NCBI RefSeq assembly: GCF_036885195.1
Contig: NZ_CP133656.1
Span: forward strand, 682,001-746,000
Length of the DNA: 64,000 nt
Direction of reading: 5' to 3'
From: Pectobacterium cacticida
Lineage (GTDB): Bacteria > Pseudomonadota > Gammaproteobacteria > Enterobacterales > Enterobacteriaceae
In this document: piece after piece, positions 18,300 to 26,324 of the stretch
How positions within the stretch are numbered: the first letter of the stretch is position 1
How the letters are laid out: the number at the start of each line of letters is the position of its first letter
Position numbers and translations under genes: made by a program
The notes under the pieces: generated by a model
The model's database searches: none
Told to the model about the DNA's origin: nothing
The model's input: only the letters and a program-made list of their open reading frames with translations

Positions 18300-19633
18300 G
18301 TAACCGCAAATATTTTGGTACTGATGGCGTTCGTGGCAAGGTAGGAGATACACCGATTACTCCAGACTTTGTACTTAAGCTGGGTTGGGCCGCCGGGAAG
18401 GTGTTGGCTCGGCATGGATCTCGTAAAATTATTATCGGTAAAGATACTCGCATTTCTGGCTATATGCTGGAATCCGCTTTGGAGGCCGGGCTAGCGGCAG
18501 CGGGGCTGTCAGCCTCATTTACAGGCCCAATGCCAACGCCCGCGGTTGCTTATCTTACTCGCGCATTCCGCGCAGAGGCGGGGATTGTGATTTCAGCTTC
18601 TCACAATCCTTATTATGACAATGGAATTAAATTCTTTTCGATTGACGGCACCAAGCTGCCGGATGACGTAGAAGAAGCGATCGAGGCTGAACTAGAAAAA
18701 CCGCTGACGTGTGTTGAGTCTGCTGAATTAGGCAAAGCAAGCCGCATTGTTGATGCCGCTGGGCGTTACATCGAATTTTGTAAAGGGACCTTTCCAAGTG
18801 AGCTGAATCTCAATGGGCTAAAAATTGTGGTAGATTGCGCCAATGGTGCGACCTACCATATCGCTCCTAGCGTATTGCGCGAGCTGGGTGCGAAAGTCAT
18901 TACGATTGGCTGCGAGCCCGATGGCATGAATATCAACGAAGAGTGCGGCGCTACCGATGTTAGGCAGCTACAGGCGCGCGTACTGGCTGAAAAAGCCGAT
19001 GTTGGTTTGGCTTTCGACGGCGATGGCGATCGTCTTATTATGGTCGACCATTTAGGCAACAAGGTTGATGGCGATCAGATCCTGTATATCATCGCCCGCG
19101 AAGGCCTACGCCAGGGGCAACTGCGTGGTGGCGCAGTGGGCACGCTGATGAGTAACATGGGGCTTGAAGTGGCGTTAAAGCAGCTCGGCATCCCGTTTGC
19201 TCGCGCTAAAGTGGGCGACCGCTATGTATTAGAAATGATGCAGGTAAAAGGGTGGCGGATAGGTGCAGAGAACTCTGGGCATGTGATCCTGCTGGACAAA
19301 ACTACGACCGGCGATGGTGTGATTGCCGGGTTACAAGTACTTACCGCGATCGTGAGGAACAATATGAGCCTTCATGATTTATGCAGTGGTATGAAGTTAT
19401 TCCCTCAAATCTTGGTCAATGTGCGGTTCACGGGGGAAAATGATCCGTTGGAAGACAAACATGTTCAGCAGATCACGCTGGAGGTAGAAAAAGAGCTAGC
19501 GGGATGCGGACGGGTTTTGTTGCGTAAATCTGGTACTGAGCCGCTTATCCGCGTCATGGTTGAGGGTGAAAACGAAGAGACCGTAATCGCGTTGGCAAAT
19601 CGAATTGCCGATGCAGTAAAAGCAGCTGGATGA
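18296..19633 (+). CDS. glmM: Phosphoglucosamine mutase
   Basis: Converts glucosamine-6-phosphate to glucosamine-1-phosphate for UDP-GlcNAc, and hence peptidoglycan and LPS synthesis. 445 residues, usual length. The phosphoserine loop ISASHNP places the catalytic serine at residue 102. The metal-binding DGDGDR and the sugar-binding GEENSGH-type segment (GAENSGHVIL) are present, with the C-terminal phosphate-binding RKSGTEPLIRVM. Overlaps folP by 4 bases. Confidence 0.97.
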   Translation: MSNRKYFGTDGVRGKVGDTPITPDFVLKLGWAAGKVLARHGSRKIIIGKDTRISGYMLESALEAGLAAAGLSASFTGPMPTPAVAYLTRAFRAEAGIVISASHNPYYDNGIKFFSIDGTKLPDDVEEAIEAELEKPLTCVESAELGKASRIVDAAGRYIEFCKGTFPSELNLNGLKIVVDCANGATYHIAPSVLRELGAKVITIGCEPDGMNINEECGATDVRQLQARVLAEKADVGLAFDGDGDRLIMVDHLGNKVDGDQILYIIAREGLRQGQLRGGAVGTLMSNMGLEVALKQLGIPFARAKVGDRYVLEMMQVKGWRIGAENSGHVILLDKTTTGDGVIAGLQVLTAIVRNNMSLHDLCSGMKLFPQILVNVRFTGENDPLEDKHVQQITLEVEKELAGCGRVLLRKSGTEPLIRVMVEGENEETVIALANRIADAVKAAG

Positions 19634-19647
19634 GAGCTTTTTTGATT

Positions 19648-19675
19648 CATCAATCAGATAGATAACCGATTGATG
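19648..19675 (+). terminator. Weak hairpin after glmM
   Basis: CATCAATC / GATTGATG can form an 8-bp stem with a 12-base loop, followed only by GGCTTCTT. The absence of a proper U-run makes it a doubtful terminator. Confidence 0.35.
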
Positions 19676-19881
19676 GGCTTCTTATGTTGAAAGCCGCTGT
19701 TTTTTTCTGCAATTAACCCATGGTGGCTAAATTACCCTTGCGTACGTTATCTCCTTTGGTTAGTATTCAAACCCGCTTAATAACGGATGTTTAAGACATC
19801 TTTATGCGGAAGGACATGCGGTTTACCGCCAGAATATAGCATCTCCATAATAAATGGGGAAAACGGTTAGTAGGTGCGACT

Positions 19882-20214
19882 ATGTACGAAGCGCTATTAG
19901 TGATTTTCCTGTTAGTGTCGATTGGGCTAGTAGCCTTAATCATGCTTCAACAGGGTAAAGGTGCTGATATGGGAGCGTCGTTTGGAGCAGGGGCTTCAGC
20001 CACTTTGTTTGGTTCGAGTGGTTCCGGGAATTTCATGACTCGCGTGACAGCGGTATTAGCGACGCTGTTCTTCATTATCAGCCTTGTGTTGGGTAATTTG
20101 AGTTCTTTGCAGAAGACTGGTGGTACGTGGGATAATTTAAGTCAGCCAGAAAAAGTCGAGCAGACGACTGCGCCGGTTGCGCCTTCGACACCAGCAAGTG
20201 ATATTCCGAAATAA
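19882..20214 (+). CDS. secG: Sec translocase subunit SecG
   Basis: Small auxiliary subunit of the SecYEG protein-export channel. 110 residues as in E. coli, with two membrane segments (about residues 3-23 and 53-73) joined by the glycine-rich cytoplasmic loop GKGADMGASFGAGAS. The C-terminal tail is polar and Pro/Thr-rich. Followed after 24 bases by tRNA-Leu(GAG), probably in the same transcript. Confidence 0.96.
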   Translation: MYEALLVIFLLVSIGLVALIMLQQGKGADMGASFGAGASATLFGSSGSGNFMTRVTAVLATLFFIISLVLGNLSSLQKTGGTWDNLSQPEKVEQTTAPVAPSTPASDIPK

Positions 20215-20238
20215 GCGTTTTGAAGTAGTAACAATGAT

Positions 20239-20325
20239 GCCGTGGTGGTGGAATTGGTAGACACGCTACCTTGAGGTGGTAGTGCCCGATTGGGCTTACG
20301 GGTTCAAGTCCCGTCCTCGGTACCA
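20239..20325 (+). tRNA. leuU: tRNA-Leu(GAG)
   Basis: 87-base class II tRNA with encoded CCA. The anticodon stem-loop CTACC-TTGAGGT-GGTAG places GAG as anticodon, the variable arm is long (TGCCCGATTGGGCT), and the T-arm GGGTTCAAGTCCC is standard. The acceptor stem GCCGTGG / CCTCGGT has a U5-U68 mismatch; E. coli leuU has A5, giving A-U. Same position behind secG as in E. coli. Confidence 0.95.
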
Positions 20326-20335
20326 ACATAAGAAT

Positions 20336-20361
20336 AGACGTCGTTCGGCGTCTATTTTTTT
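20336..20361 (+). terminator. Terminator after tRNA-Leu(GAG)
   Basis: AGACGTCG / CGGCGTCT pair over 8 bp (tip TT) and are followed by A and seven T, ending the secG-leuU transcript. Confidence 0.9.
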
Positions 20362-20741
20362 ATCTGTAGTTTTTCACCTATTCTGTTGCTGTACCCGGCA
20401 CCTGCCTACGTATTTGTTCTGCCCTATCTATCCATTACAGCTTGAAATTTCCCCCAAAACACTTCAATGATATTCTTCCATATTTCAATTCGTTTTTATT
20501 ACGTTAGTCACCAAATATCAGTTCATCCATAGTCTTTAGTCTATTTATCACCATAATATAAAAAGGGACTCTGGGATTGCGGCGTCAGACTGAAAAAGCA
20601 TGCCTCGGGGTTCGATTGGCGGCCACGCTGCTTAAGTCAAGGGTGAATAAACATGAACCGATAAAAGGACAATAGCTAACCCATATCACCGCTGATATTG
20701 TCGATAAATTGCAGATGGCTGCTCCATAAGAATATTTATAC
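20362..20741. other. Non-coding gap between leuU and the metY promoter
   Basis: About 380 bases with no convincing reading frame or RNA gene. E. coli carries argG and yhbX between leuU and metY; neither is here, not even as a recognisable fragment. The sequence is a mix of T-rich runs and a more GC-rich patch near 20570-20650. Confidence 0.6.
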
Positions 20742-20771
20742 TTGACAAAAGTACGCTTTTTGCAATATAAA
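20742..20771 (+). promoter_or_regulatory. Promoter P1 of the metY-rimP-nusA-infB operon
   Basis: Perfect -35 TTGACA (20742-20747), an 18-base spacer, and -10 TATAAA (20766-20771). The predicted start is near 20778, about 70 bases before the tRNA. Confidence 0.7.
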
Positions 20772-20801
20772 GACTGCCTTCGAACCAATCCTATTGATAA
20801 C

Positions 20802-20830
20802 TTGCATTTATACGGTTGTCAGCGTAGTAT
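20802..20830 (+). promoter_or_regulatory. Possible promoter P2 of metY
   Basis: TTGCAT (20802-20807), 17-base spacer, TAGTAT (20825-20830). A start near 20837 would leave a very short tRNA leader. Weaker than P1. Confidence 0.45.
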
Positions 20831-20845
20831 TTGCCACGTTTCGGA

Positions 20846-20922
<77 letters not shown>

Positions 20923-21055
20923 CTTAACTTCCAGTAAAGTGTTTTTTCAAATAGATGTTCACTCAATTTTTTATCTTTTGCGGTGGTTTTTGAAAAAATC
21001 CTTCATTGAAAGTTATGCCGCTGTGATTAGCGGTATAGGGTCCAGTTGCATGAAG

Positions 21056-21076
21056 CCCCGATTTTCGGGGTTTTTT
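21056..21076 (+). terminator. First attenuator-terminator between metY and rimP
   Basis: CCCCGA / TCGGGG stem with a three-T loop and six T following. It matches the partial terminators that follow metY in E. coli and let some polymerase through to nusA-infB. Confidence 0.85.
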
Positions 21077-21097
21077 GTTATTTGGCAACAAACAACT

Positions 21098-21118
21098 GGG
21101 CTATTAGGCCCTTTTTTT
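21098..21118 (+). terminator. Second attenuator-terminator between metY and rimP
   Basis: GGGC-TATTAG-GCCC followed by seven T, 22 bases after the first hairpin and only 18 bases before the rimP start. Read-through is required for rimP and nusA expression, and NusA autoregulation at this pair is known in E. coli. Confidence 0.75.
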
Positions 21119-21135
21119 ATGTCTTGGGGGTGGAC

Positions 21136-21588
21136 TTGTCCACATTAGAGCAAAAATTAACAGAGATGATTGCAGCTCCCGTCGCCGCATTAGGCTATGA
21201 ATTGGTTGGGATTGAGTTCATCCGCAGTCGCCAATCGACACTGCGTATCTATATTGATAGTGTCGATGGGATCACTGTTGATGATTGTGCTGATGTCAGC
21301 CACCAGGTCAGTGCGGTGTTGGATGTTGAAGATCCAATTACTGTCGCCTATAACCTGGAAGTATCTTCTCCTGGCCTTGAGCGACCTTTATTTACGACAG
21401 AACATTACCTGCGTTTCATCGGTGAAGAGGTGACTGTAGTACTGCGTATGGCAGTCCAGAATCGCCGTAAATGGCTGGGTGTTATCAAAGCTGTTAACGG
21501 CGAAATGATCACCATAACAGTGGAAGGCAAAGATGAAGTATTCGCACTGAGCAATATACAGAAAGCGAATCTTGTACCCCACTTTTAA
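21136..21588 (+). CDS. rimP: Ribosome maturation factor RimP
   Basis: Needed for 30S maturation. 150 residues from TTG 21136, which gives (M)STLEQKLTEMIAAP, identical to the E. coli N-terminus; GGGGGTGG precedes it. A longer frame from 21046 runs through the two attenuator hairpins and is rejected. N-terminal domain with YELVGIEFIR, C-terminal Sm-like fold with VQNRRKWLGVIK. First protein gene of the rimP-nusA-infB operon. Confidence 0.95.
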   Translation: MSTLEQKLTEMIAAPVAALGYELVGIEFIRSRQSTLRIYIDSVDGITVDDCADVSHQVSAVLDVEDPITVAYNLEVSSPGLERPLFTTEHYLRFIGEEVTVVLRMAVQNRRKWLGVIKAVNGEMITITVEGKDEVFALSNIQKANLVPHF

Positions 21589-21609
21589 AGTTTGGATGAG
21601 GCAACTAGG

Positions 21610-23139
21610 ATGAACAAAGAGATTCTGGCTGTTGTTGAAGCAGTTTCCAATGAAAAAGCCCTTCCGCGCGAGAAGATTTTTGAAGCGTTGGAAACCGCAT
21701 TAGCGACAGCGACAAAGAAAAAATATGAGCAGGAAATTGACGTCCGTGTCAGTATCGATCGTAAAACAGGCGACTTTGATACTTTCCGTCGTTGGTTAGT
21801 GGTCGATGAAGTCACTCAGCCAACACGTGAGATTACGCTTGAAGCGGCACAGTTTGAAGATCCTTCTCTTGATATCGGTGGTTACGTCGAGGACCAAATT
21901 GAATCCGTTACCTTCGACCGCATTACGACGCAAACGGCAAAGCAAGTTATTGTACAGAAAGTCCGTGAAGCCGAGCGAGCGATGGTTGTCGATCAATTCC
22001 ATGATCAAGAAGGCGAAATTATCACCGGTGTCGTGAAGAAGGTGAATCGTGATAATATTTCGCTGGAAGTCAGGCCTAACGATGGCTCTAACACTAGCGC
22101 AGAAGCGGTAATCGGCCGCGAAGATATGCTTCCGCGTGAGAATTTCCGCCCTGGCGACCGTATTCGCGGTGTGTTGTATTCCGTCCGTCCCGAAGCTCGT
22201 GGGGCTCAACTGTTTGTCAGCCGCTCTCGTCCTGAAATGTTGGTTGAGCTTTTCCGCATCGAAGTGCCGGAAATTGGCGAAGAGGTTATCGAAATTAAAG
22301 CTGCGGCACGTGACCCTGGGTCCCGAGCAAAAATTGCAGTGAAGACGAATGACAAGCGTATCGATCCTGTTGGTGCCTGTGTCGGTATGCGCGGTGCGCG
22401 TGTGCAAGCGGTTTCCAGCGAGCTGGGTGGTGAGCGTATCGATATTATTCTATGGGATGATAACCCTGCGCAATTTGTCATCAACGCAATGGCGCCTGCC
22501 GATGTGGTATCGATTGTGGTTGATGAAGATTCCTGCACAATGGACATCGCCGTGGAATCGAGCAATCTGGCTCAGGCAATTGGTCGTAACGGGCAAAACG
22601 TACGTTTGGCTTCTCAACTGCTGAAACAGCATCGTTCAGACGACCGTTGGGAACTGAACGTGATGACAGTGGAAGATCTTCAAGCTAAGCATCAGGCCGA
22701 AGCGCATGCTGCAATCGACGTCTTTACCAAGCACCTTGATATTGATGAAGAGTTTGCCACAGTGTTGGTTGAAGAGGGTTTCTCTTCACTTGAAGAACTG
22801 GCCTATGTACCAATCAAGGAATTGCTAGCTATTGAAGGACTTGATGAAGAAACCGTCGAGGTATTGCGAGAACGAGCGAAAGCGGCACTAACCACGTTGG
22901 CGCTGGCGCATGAGGAAAGTTTTGGTGACGGTCAACCCACAGAAGATCTGCTTAGCTTGCCTGGGCTATCGCGAGAGTTGGCGTTCAAGCTTGCGGCGAT
23001 CGGTGTTTGTACGCTGGAAGATCTTGCTGAACAGGGCGTTGACGACCTGACAGACATTGAAGAACTCAATGATGAGAAAGCGGGTGAATTGATTATGGCC
23101 GCGCGCAATATCTGTTGGTTTGGCAACGACAACGAATAA
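21610..23139 (+). CDS. nusA: Transcription termination/antitermination factor NusA
   Basis: RNA polymerase-associated factor in pausing, termination and rRNA antitermination. From ATG 21610 (MNKEILAVVEAV) it has 509 residues against 495 in E. coli. N-terminal RNAP-binding domain, then S1, KH1 (KTNDKRIDPVGACVGMRG), KH2 (QAIGRNGQNVRLASQL), and two C-terminal acidic repeats. The extra length is mainly two insertions: residues 153-163 (EVRPNDGSNTS) in S1, where E. coli has DLGNN, and residues 338-346 (LKQHRSDDR) after ASQL in KH2, where E. coli has SG. The frame is intact around both. The six upstream in-frame codons are non-family. Confidence 0.96.
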   Translation: MNKEILAVVEAVSNEKALPREKIFEALETALATATKKKYEQEIDVRVSIDRKTGDFDTFRRWLVVDEVTQPTREITLEAAQFEDPSLDIGGYVEDQIESVTFDRITTQTAKQVIVQKVREAERAMVVDQFHDQEGEIITGVVKKVNRDNISLEVRPNDGSNTSAEAVIGREDMLPRENFRPGDRIRGVLYSVRPEARGAQLFVSRSRPEMLVELFRIEVPEIGEEVIEIKAAARDPGSRAKIAVKTNDKRIDPVGACVGMRGARVQAVSSELGGERIDIILWDDNPAQFVINAMAPADVVSIVVDEDSCTMDIAVESSNLAQAIGRNGQNVRLASQLLKQHRSDDRWELNVMTVEDLQAKHQAEAHAAIDVFTKHLDIDEEFATVLVEEGFSSLEELAYVPIKELLAIEGLDEETVEVLRERAKAALTTLALAHEESFGDGQPTEDLLSLPGLSRELAFKLAAIGVCTLEDLAEQGVDDLTDIEELNDEKAGELIMAARNICWFGNDNE

Positions 23140-23164
23140 TGAACTGTAGCAGGAAAGGAACAGC

Positions 23165-25849
23165 ATGACAGAAGTAACCGTAAAATCGCTGGCCGCAGAG
23201 ATCCAGACTCCGGTTGACCGCCTGATACAACAGTTTGCTGATGCGGGAATAACCAAGTCCGAATCAGACTCTGTGACTCAGCATGAAAAAGAAACATTAT
23301 TGGCACATTTGAACCGCGATCGCGGTAATGCGCCAAGTAAGTTGACGTTGCAGCGCAAAACGCGTAGCACGTTAAGCGTTCCTAGCACTGGCGGAAAAAG
23401 TAAGTCGGTGCAGATCGAAGTCCGCAAGACACGCACTTATGTAAAACGCGATCCTATTGATGCCGAACAGGCTGAAAGGGAAGAGCAGGCACGGCGTGAA
23501 GCGGAAGAACAGGCACAACGTGCCGCTGAAGAGCAAGCTAAACGCGAAGCTGCTGAGAAAGCGAAACGTGCTGCCGACGAGCAAGCCAAACGTGAAGCCG
23601 CTGAAAAAGCTAAGCGTGATGTAGCGGAAAAAGAAAAAGTGACGAACCAACAAAACGAAAATATGACTAAGCCAGCTCAGGCTGAGAAAGCGAAACGCGA
23701 AGCAGAAGCCGCAGAGCTTAAACGTAAAGCGGAAGAAACGGCGCGTCTTAAAGTTGAAGAAGAAGCCCGCCGTATTGCAGAAGAGGCCCGTCGTATGGCA
23801 GAAGAAAATGCCGGACGTTGGGAAGCGGAAAGCGCTAAACCAGAAGAGACGGCCGATTACCATGTGACGACGTCCCATCATGCCCGTGAAGCAGAAGATG
23901 AAAATGATCGCCAAGTTGAAGGCGAACGCCGTAGCCGTAGTCGTGCCGGTAAAGTAACCAAACAGAAGAAAGGAAATCGTCAGTCAGAATCCAAGGCCGA
24001 TCGCGAAGAAGCGCGCGCGGTTACTCGTGGCGGTAAGGGAAAGCGCAAGCCGAGTTCCCTACAACAAAGTTTTAATAAGCCAGCGCAGGCGGTTAACCGC
24101 GATGTTGTGATTGGCGAGACCGTTACTGTCGCTGAGCTGGCTAACAAAATGGCCGTTAAAGGCTCTCAGGTCATCAAAGTAATGATGAAACTAGGCGCAA
24201 TGGCAACGATCAACCAGGTTATTGATCAGGAAACGGCACAACTTGTGGCGGAGGAAATGGGCCATAAGGTTATTCTGCGACGTGAAAATGAGTTAGAAGA
24301 AGCGCTAATGAGCGATCGTGATATGGGCGTGGCGGCAGAATCCCGCGCACCAGTCGTTACTATCATGGGCCATGTCGATCACGGTAAAACGTCTTTGCTC
24401 GACTATATCCGCTCAACTAAGGTCGCAGCGGGTGAAGCGGGGGGCATTACCCAGCATATTGGTGCTTACCACGTAGAAACTGACAACGGTATGATTACGT
24501 TTCTGGATACCCCTGGGCATGCTGCGTTTACCGCAATGCGTGCTCGTGGTGCGCAGGCAACAGATATCGTCGTATTGGTTGTGGCGGCCGATGATGGCGT
24601 GATGCCTCAGACTATCGAAGCTATCCAGCACGCGAAGGCCGCTAAGGTCCCGGTGGTAGTCGCAGTCAACAAAATCGATAAGCCTGAGGCCGATCCCGAT
24701 CGAGTGAAAACCGAGCTCTCTCAGTATGGCGTCATGCCGGAAGAGTGGGGCGGCGAGTCTCAGTTTGTCCATGTATCCGCTAAAGCCGGCACGGGCATTG
24801 ACGAATTGCTGGATGCGATTCTGTTGCAGGCCGAAGTTCTGGAACTGAAGGCGGTCCATAGCGGCATGGCAAACGGTGTGGTTATCGAATCCTTCTTGGA
24901 TAAAGGCCGTGGCCCGGTGGCAACGGTGCTGGTGCGTGAAGGTACGTTGCACAAAGGCGATATCGTGTTGTGTGGCTTTGAATATGGACGTGTTCGTGCA
25001 ATGCGTGATGAGTTAGGCCGTGAAATCACGTCCGCAGGCCCTTCTATTCCTGTCGAAATTCTGGGGCTGTCCGGTGTTCCTGCCGCAGGCGATGAAGCGA
25101 CGGTCGTGCGTGACGAGAAGAAAGCGCGCGAAGTCGCCTTATATCGCCAGGGTAAATTCCGTGAAGTCAAACTGGCGCGTCAGCAGAAATCTAAACTGGA
25201 AAACATGTTTGCCAACATGACGGAAGGTGAAGTTTCTGAACTGAATATCGTGCTGAAATCTGACGTTCAAGGTTCTTGTGAAGCGATTTCCGATTCCTTG
25301 CAGAAGCTGTCTACTGATGAAGTGAAAGTGAAGATTGTGGGCTCCGGTGTCGGTGGTATCACAGAAACGGACGCAACGCTGGCAGCCGCTTCGAATGCGA
25401 TTATCCTTGGCTTTAATGTTCGTGCTGATGCGTCAGCACGCCGCATTGTTGAATCAGAAAACCTGGATCTGCGTTATTACTCCGTCATTTATGACTTGCT
25501 TGACGAAGTGAAACAGGCGATGAGCGGGATGTTAGCGCCTGAATACAAACAAGAGATCATCGGTCTGGCCGAAGTACGTGATGTCTTTAAATCGCCGAAA
25601 TTTGGTGCCATCGCCGGTTGTATGGTGACGGAAGGTGTCGTTAAGCGCCACAATAAGATCCGTGTACTACGTGACAACGTCGTGATCTACGAAGGTGAGC
25701 TGGAGTCTTTACGCCGCTTCAAAGATGACGTTAACGAAGTTCGCAACGGCATGGAATGTGGCATTGGCGTGAAGAACTATAATGACGTTCGTCCTGGCGA
25801 TGTGATCGAAGTGTTTGAAACGGTTGAGGTTAAACGTACGATCGCGTAA
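23165..25849 (+). CDS. infB: Translation initiation factor IF-2
   Basis: GTPase that brings fMet-tRNA to the 30S subunit and promotes subunit joining. 894 residues (E. coli 890). N-terminal winged domain, then a highly charged coiled-coil linker of repeated AKREAAEKAKR-type units (about residues 100-230). The G domain follows (GHVDHGKTSLLD, DTPGH, NKID), then domains II-IV. Internal GTG codon 159 (23639) and ATG codon 167 (23663), in the conserved VTNQQNENMTK context, match the starts of the shorter E. coli IF2-beta and gamma forms, so three isoforms are expected. Confidence 0.97.
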   Translation: MTEVTVKSLAAEIQTPVDRLIQQFADAGITKSESDSVTQHEKETLLAHLNRDRGNAPSKLTLQRKTRSTLSVPSTGGKSKSVQIEVRKTRTYVKRDPIDAEQAEREEQARREAEEQAQRAAEEQAKREAAEKAKRAADEQAKREAAEKAKRDVAEKEKVTNQQNENMTKPAQAEKAKREAEAAELKRKAEETARLKVEEEARRIAEEARRMAEENAGRWEAESAKPEETADYHVTTSHHAREAEDENDRQVEGERRSRSRAGKVTKQKKGNRQSESKADREEARAVTRGGKGKRKPSSLQQSFNKPAQAVNRDVVIGETVTVAELANKMAVKGSQVIKVMMKLGAMATINQVIDQETAQLVAEEMGHKVILRRENELEEALMSDRDMGVAAESRAPVVTIMGHVDHGKTSLLDYIRSTKVAAGEAGGITQHIGAYHVETDNGMITFLDTPGHAAFTAMRARGAQATDIVVLVVAADDGVMPQTIEAIQHAKAAKVPVVVAVNKIDKPEADPDRVKTELSQYGVMPEEWGGESQFVHVSAKAGTGIDELLDAILLQAEVLELKAVHSGMANGVVIESFLDKGRGPVATVLVREGTLHKGDIVLCGFEYGRVRAMRDELGREITSAGPSIPVEILGLSGVPAAGDEATVVRDEKKAREVALYRQGKFREVKLARQQKSKLENMFANMTEGEVSELNIVLKSDVQGSCEAISDSLQKLSTDEVKVKIVGSGVGGITETDATLAAASNAIILGFNVRADASARRIVESENLDLRYYSVIYDLLDEVKQAMSGMLAPEYKQEIIGLAEVRDVFKSPKFGAIAGCMVTEGVVKRHNKIRVLRDNVVIYEGELESLRRFKDDVNEVRNGMECGIGVKNYNDVRPGDVIEVFETVEVKRTIA

Positions 25850-25884
25850 TTCTTATTTGCGACAACGACGTAAGTAATTTGTAA

Positions 25885-25910
25885 GGGGGGCCTAGAGCCC
25901 CCCGATTTTT
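25885..25910 (+). terminator. Hairpin between infB and rbfA
   Basis: GGGGGGC-CTAGA-GCCCCCC followed by GATTTTT. A strong GC stem with a short U-run lying 15 bases before the rbfA start; probably a partial terminator or mRNA-stability element. Confidence 0.75.
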
Positions 25911-25925
25911 ACTGGAGAATTTATC

Positions 25926-26324
25926 ATGGCAAAAGAATTTAGCCGTACCCAGCGCGTTGCACAGGAAATGCAAAAAGAAATCGCCATTATCATTCAGCGT
26001 GAAGTGAAAGATCCGCGTATCGGTATGGCTACCGTATCCGGTGTAGAAGTTTCGCGCGATCTGGCGTATGCCAAAGTTTTTGTAACTTTTCTGAATGATA
26101 ACGAGCCGGAACAAATTAAAACGGCGTTGAAAGCGTTGCAGGATGCGTCCGGCTTTATTCGTACCCTGGTTGGTAAGGCGATGCGACTGCGTGTTGTCCC
26201 AGCGCTAACCTTCTCCTACGACAACTCGTTGGTTGAAGGGATGAGAATGTCCAATCTGGTGACCAATGTGGTCAGAAATGATTCGGAACGTCGTGCTATT
26301 ACGGGCGAAGATCGGGAGGATTAA
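25926..26324 (+). CDS. rbfA: 30S ribosome-binding factor RbfA
   Basis: Cold-shock-associated KH-like protein that helps mature 16S rRNA on the 30S subunit. 132 residues (usual 133), starting MAKEFSRTQRVAQEMQKEIA, with VKDPRIGMATVSGVEVSRDL typical of the family. GGAG precedes the ATG. Its stop codon overlaps the truB start by one base. Confidence 0.96.
   Translation: MAKEFSRTQRVAQEMQKEIAIIIQREVKDPRIGMATVSGVEVSRDLAYAKVFVTFLNDNEPEQIKTALKALQDASGFIRTLVGKAMRLRVVPALTFSYDNSLVEGMRMSNLVTNVVRNDSERRAITGEDRED

Noticed and set aside
21796..22407. 203-codon minus-strand reading frame inside nusA
   Set aside because: Fully inside a conserved gene, His/Asn-rich with no recognised domain; a shadow frame.
22066..22647. 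Frameshift as explanation for the extra residues in NusA
   Set aside because: The sequence returns to the conserved protein in the same frame on both sides of each insertion, so these are in-frame changes.
23480..23860. Tandem DNA repeat in infB
   Set aside because: The repetition is at protein level (AKREAAEKAKR-like units) with varied codons, the normal IF2 linker.
23372..23914. 180-codon minus-strand reading frame inside infB
   Set aside because: It mirrors the repetitive Lys/Glu/Ala coiled-coil linker, giving a Phe-rich product with no family and no ribosome site.
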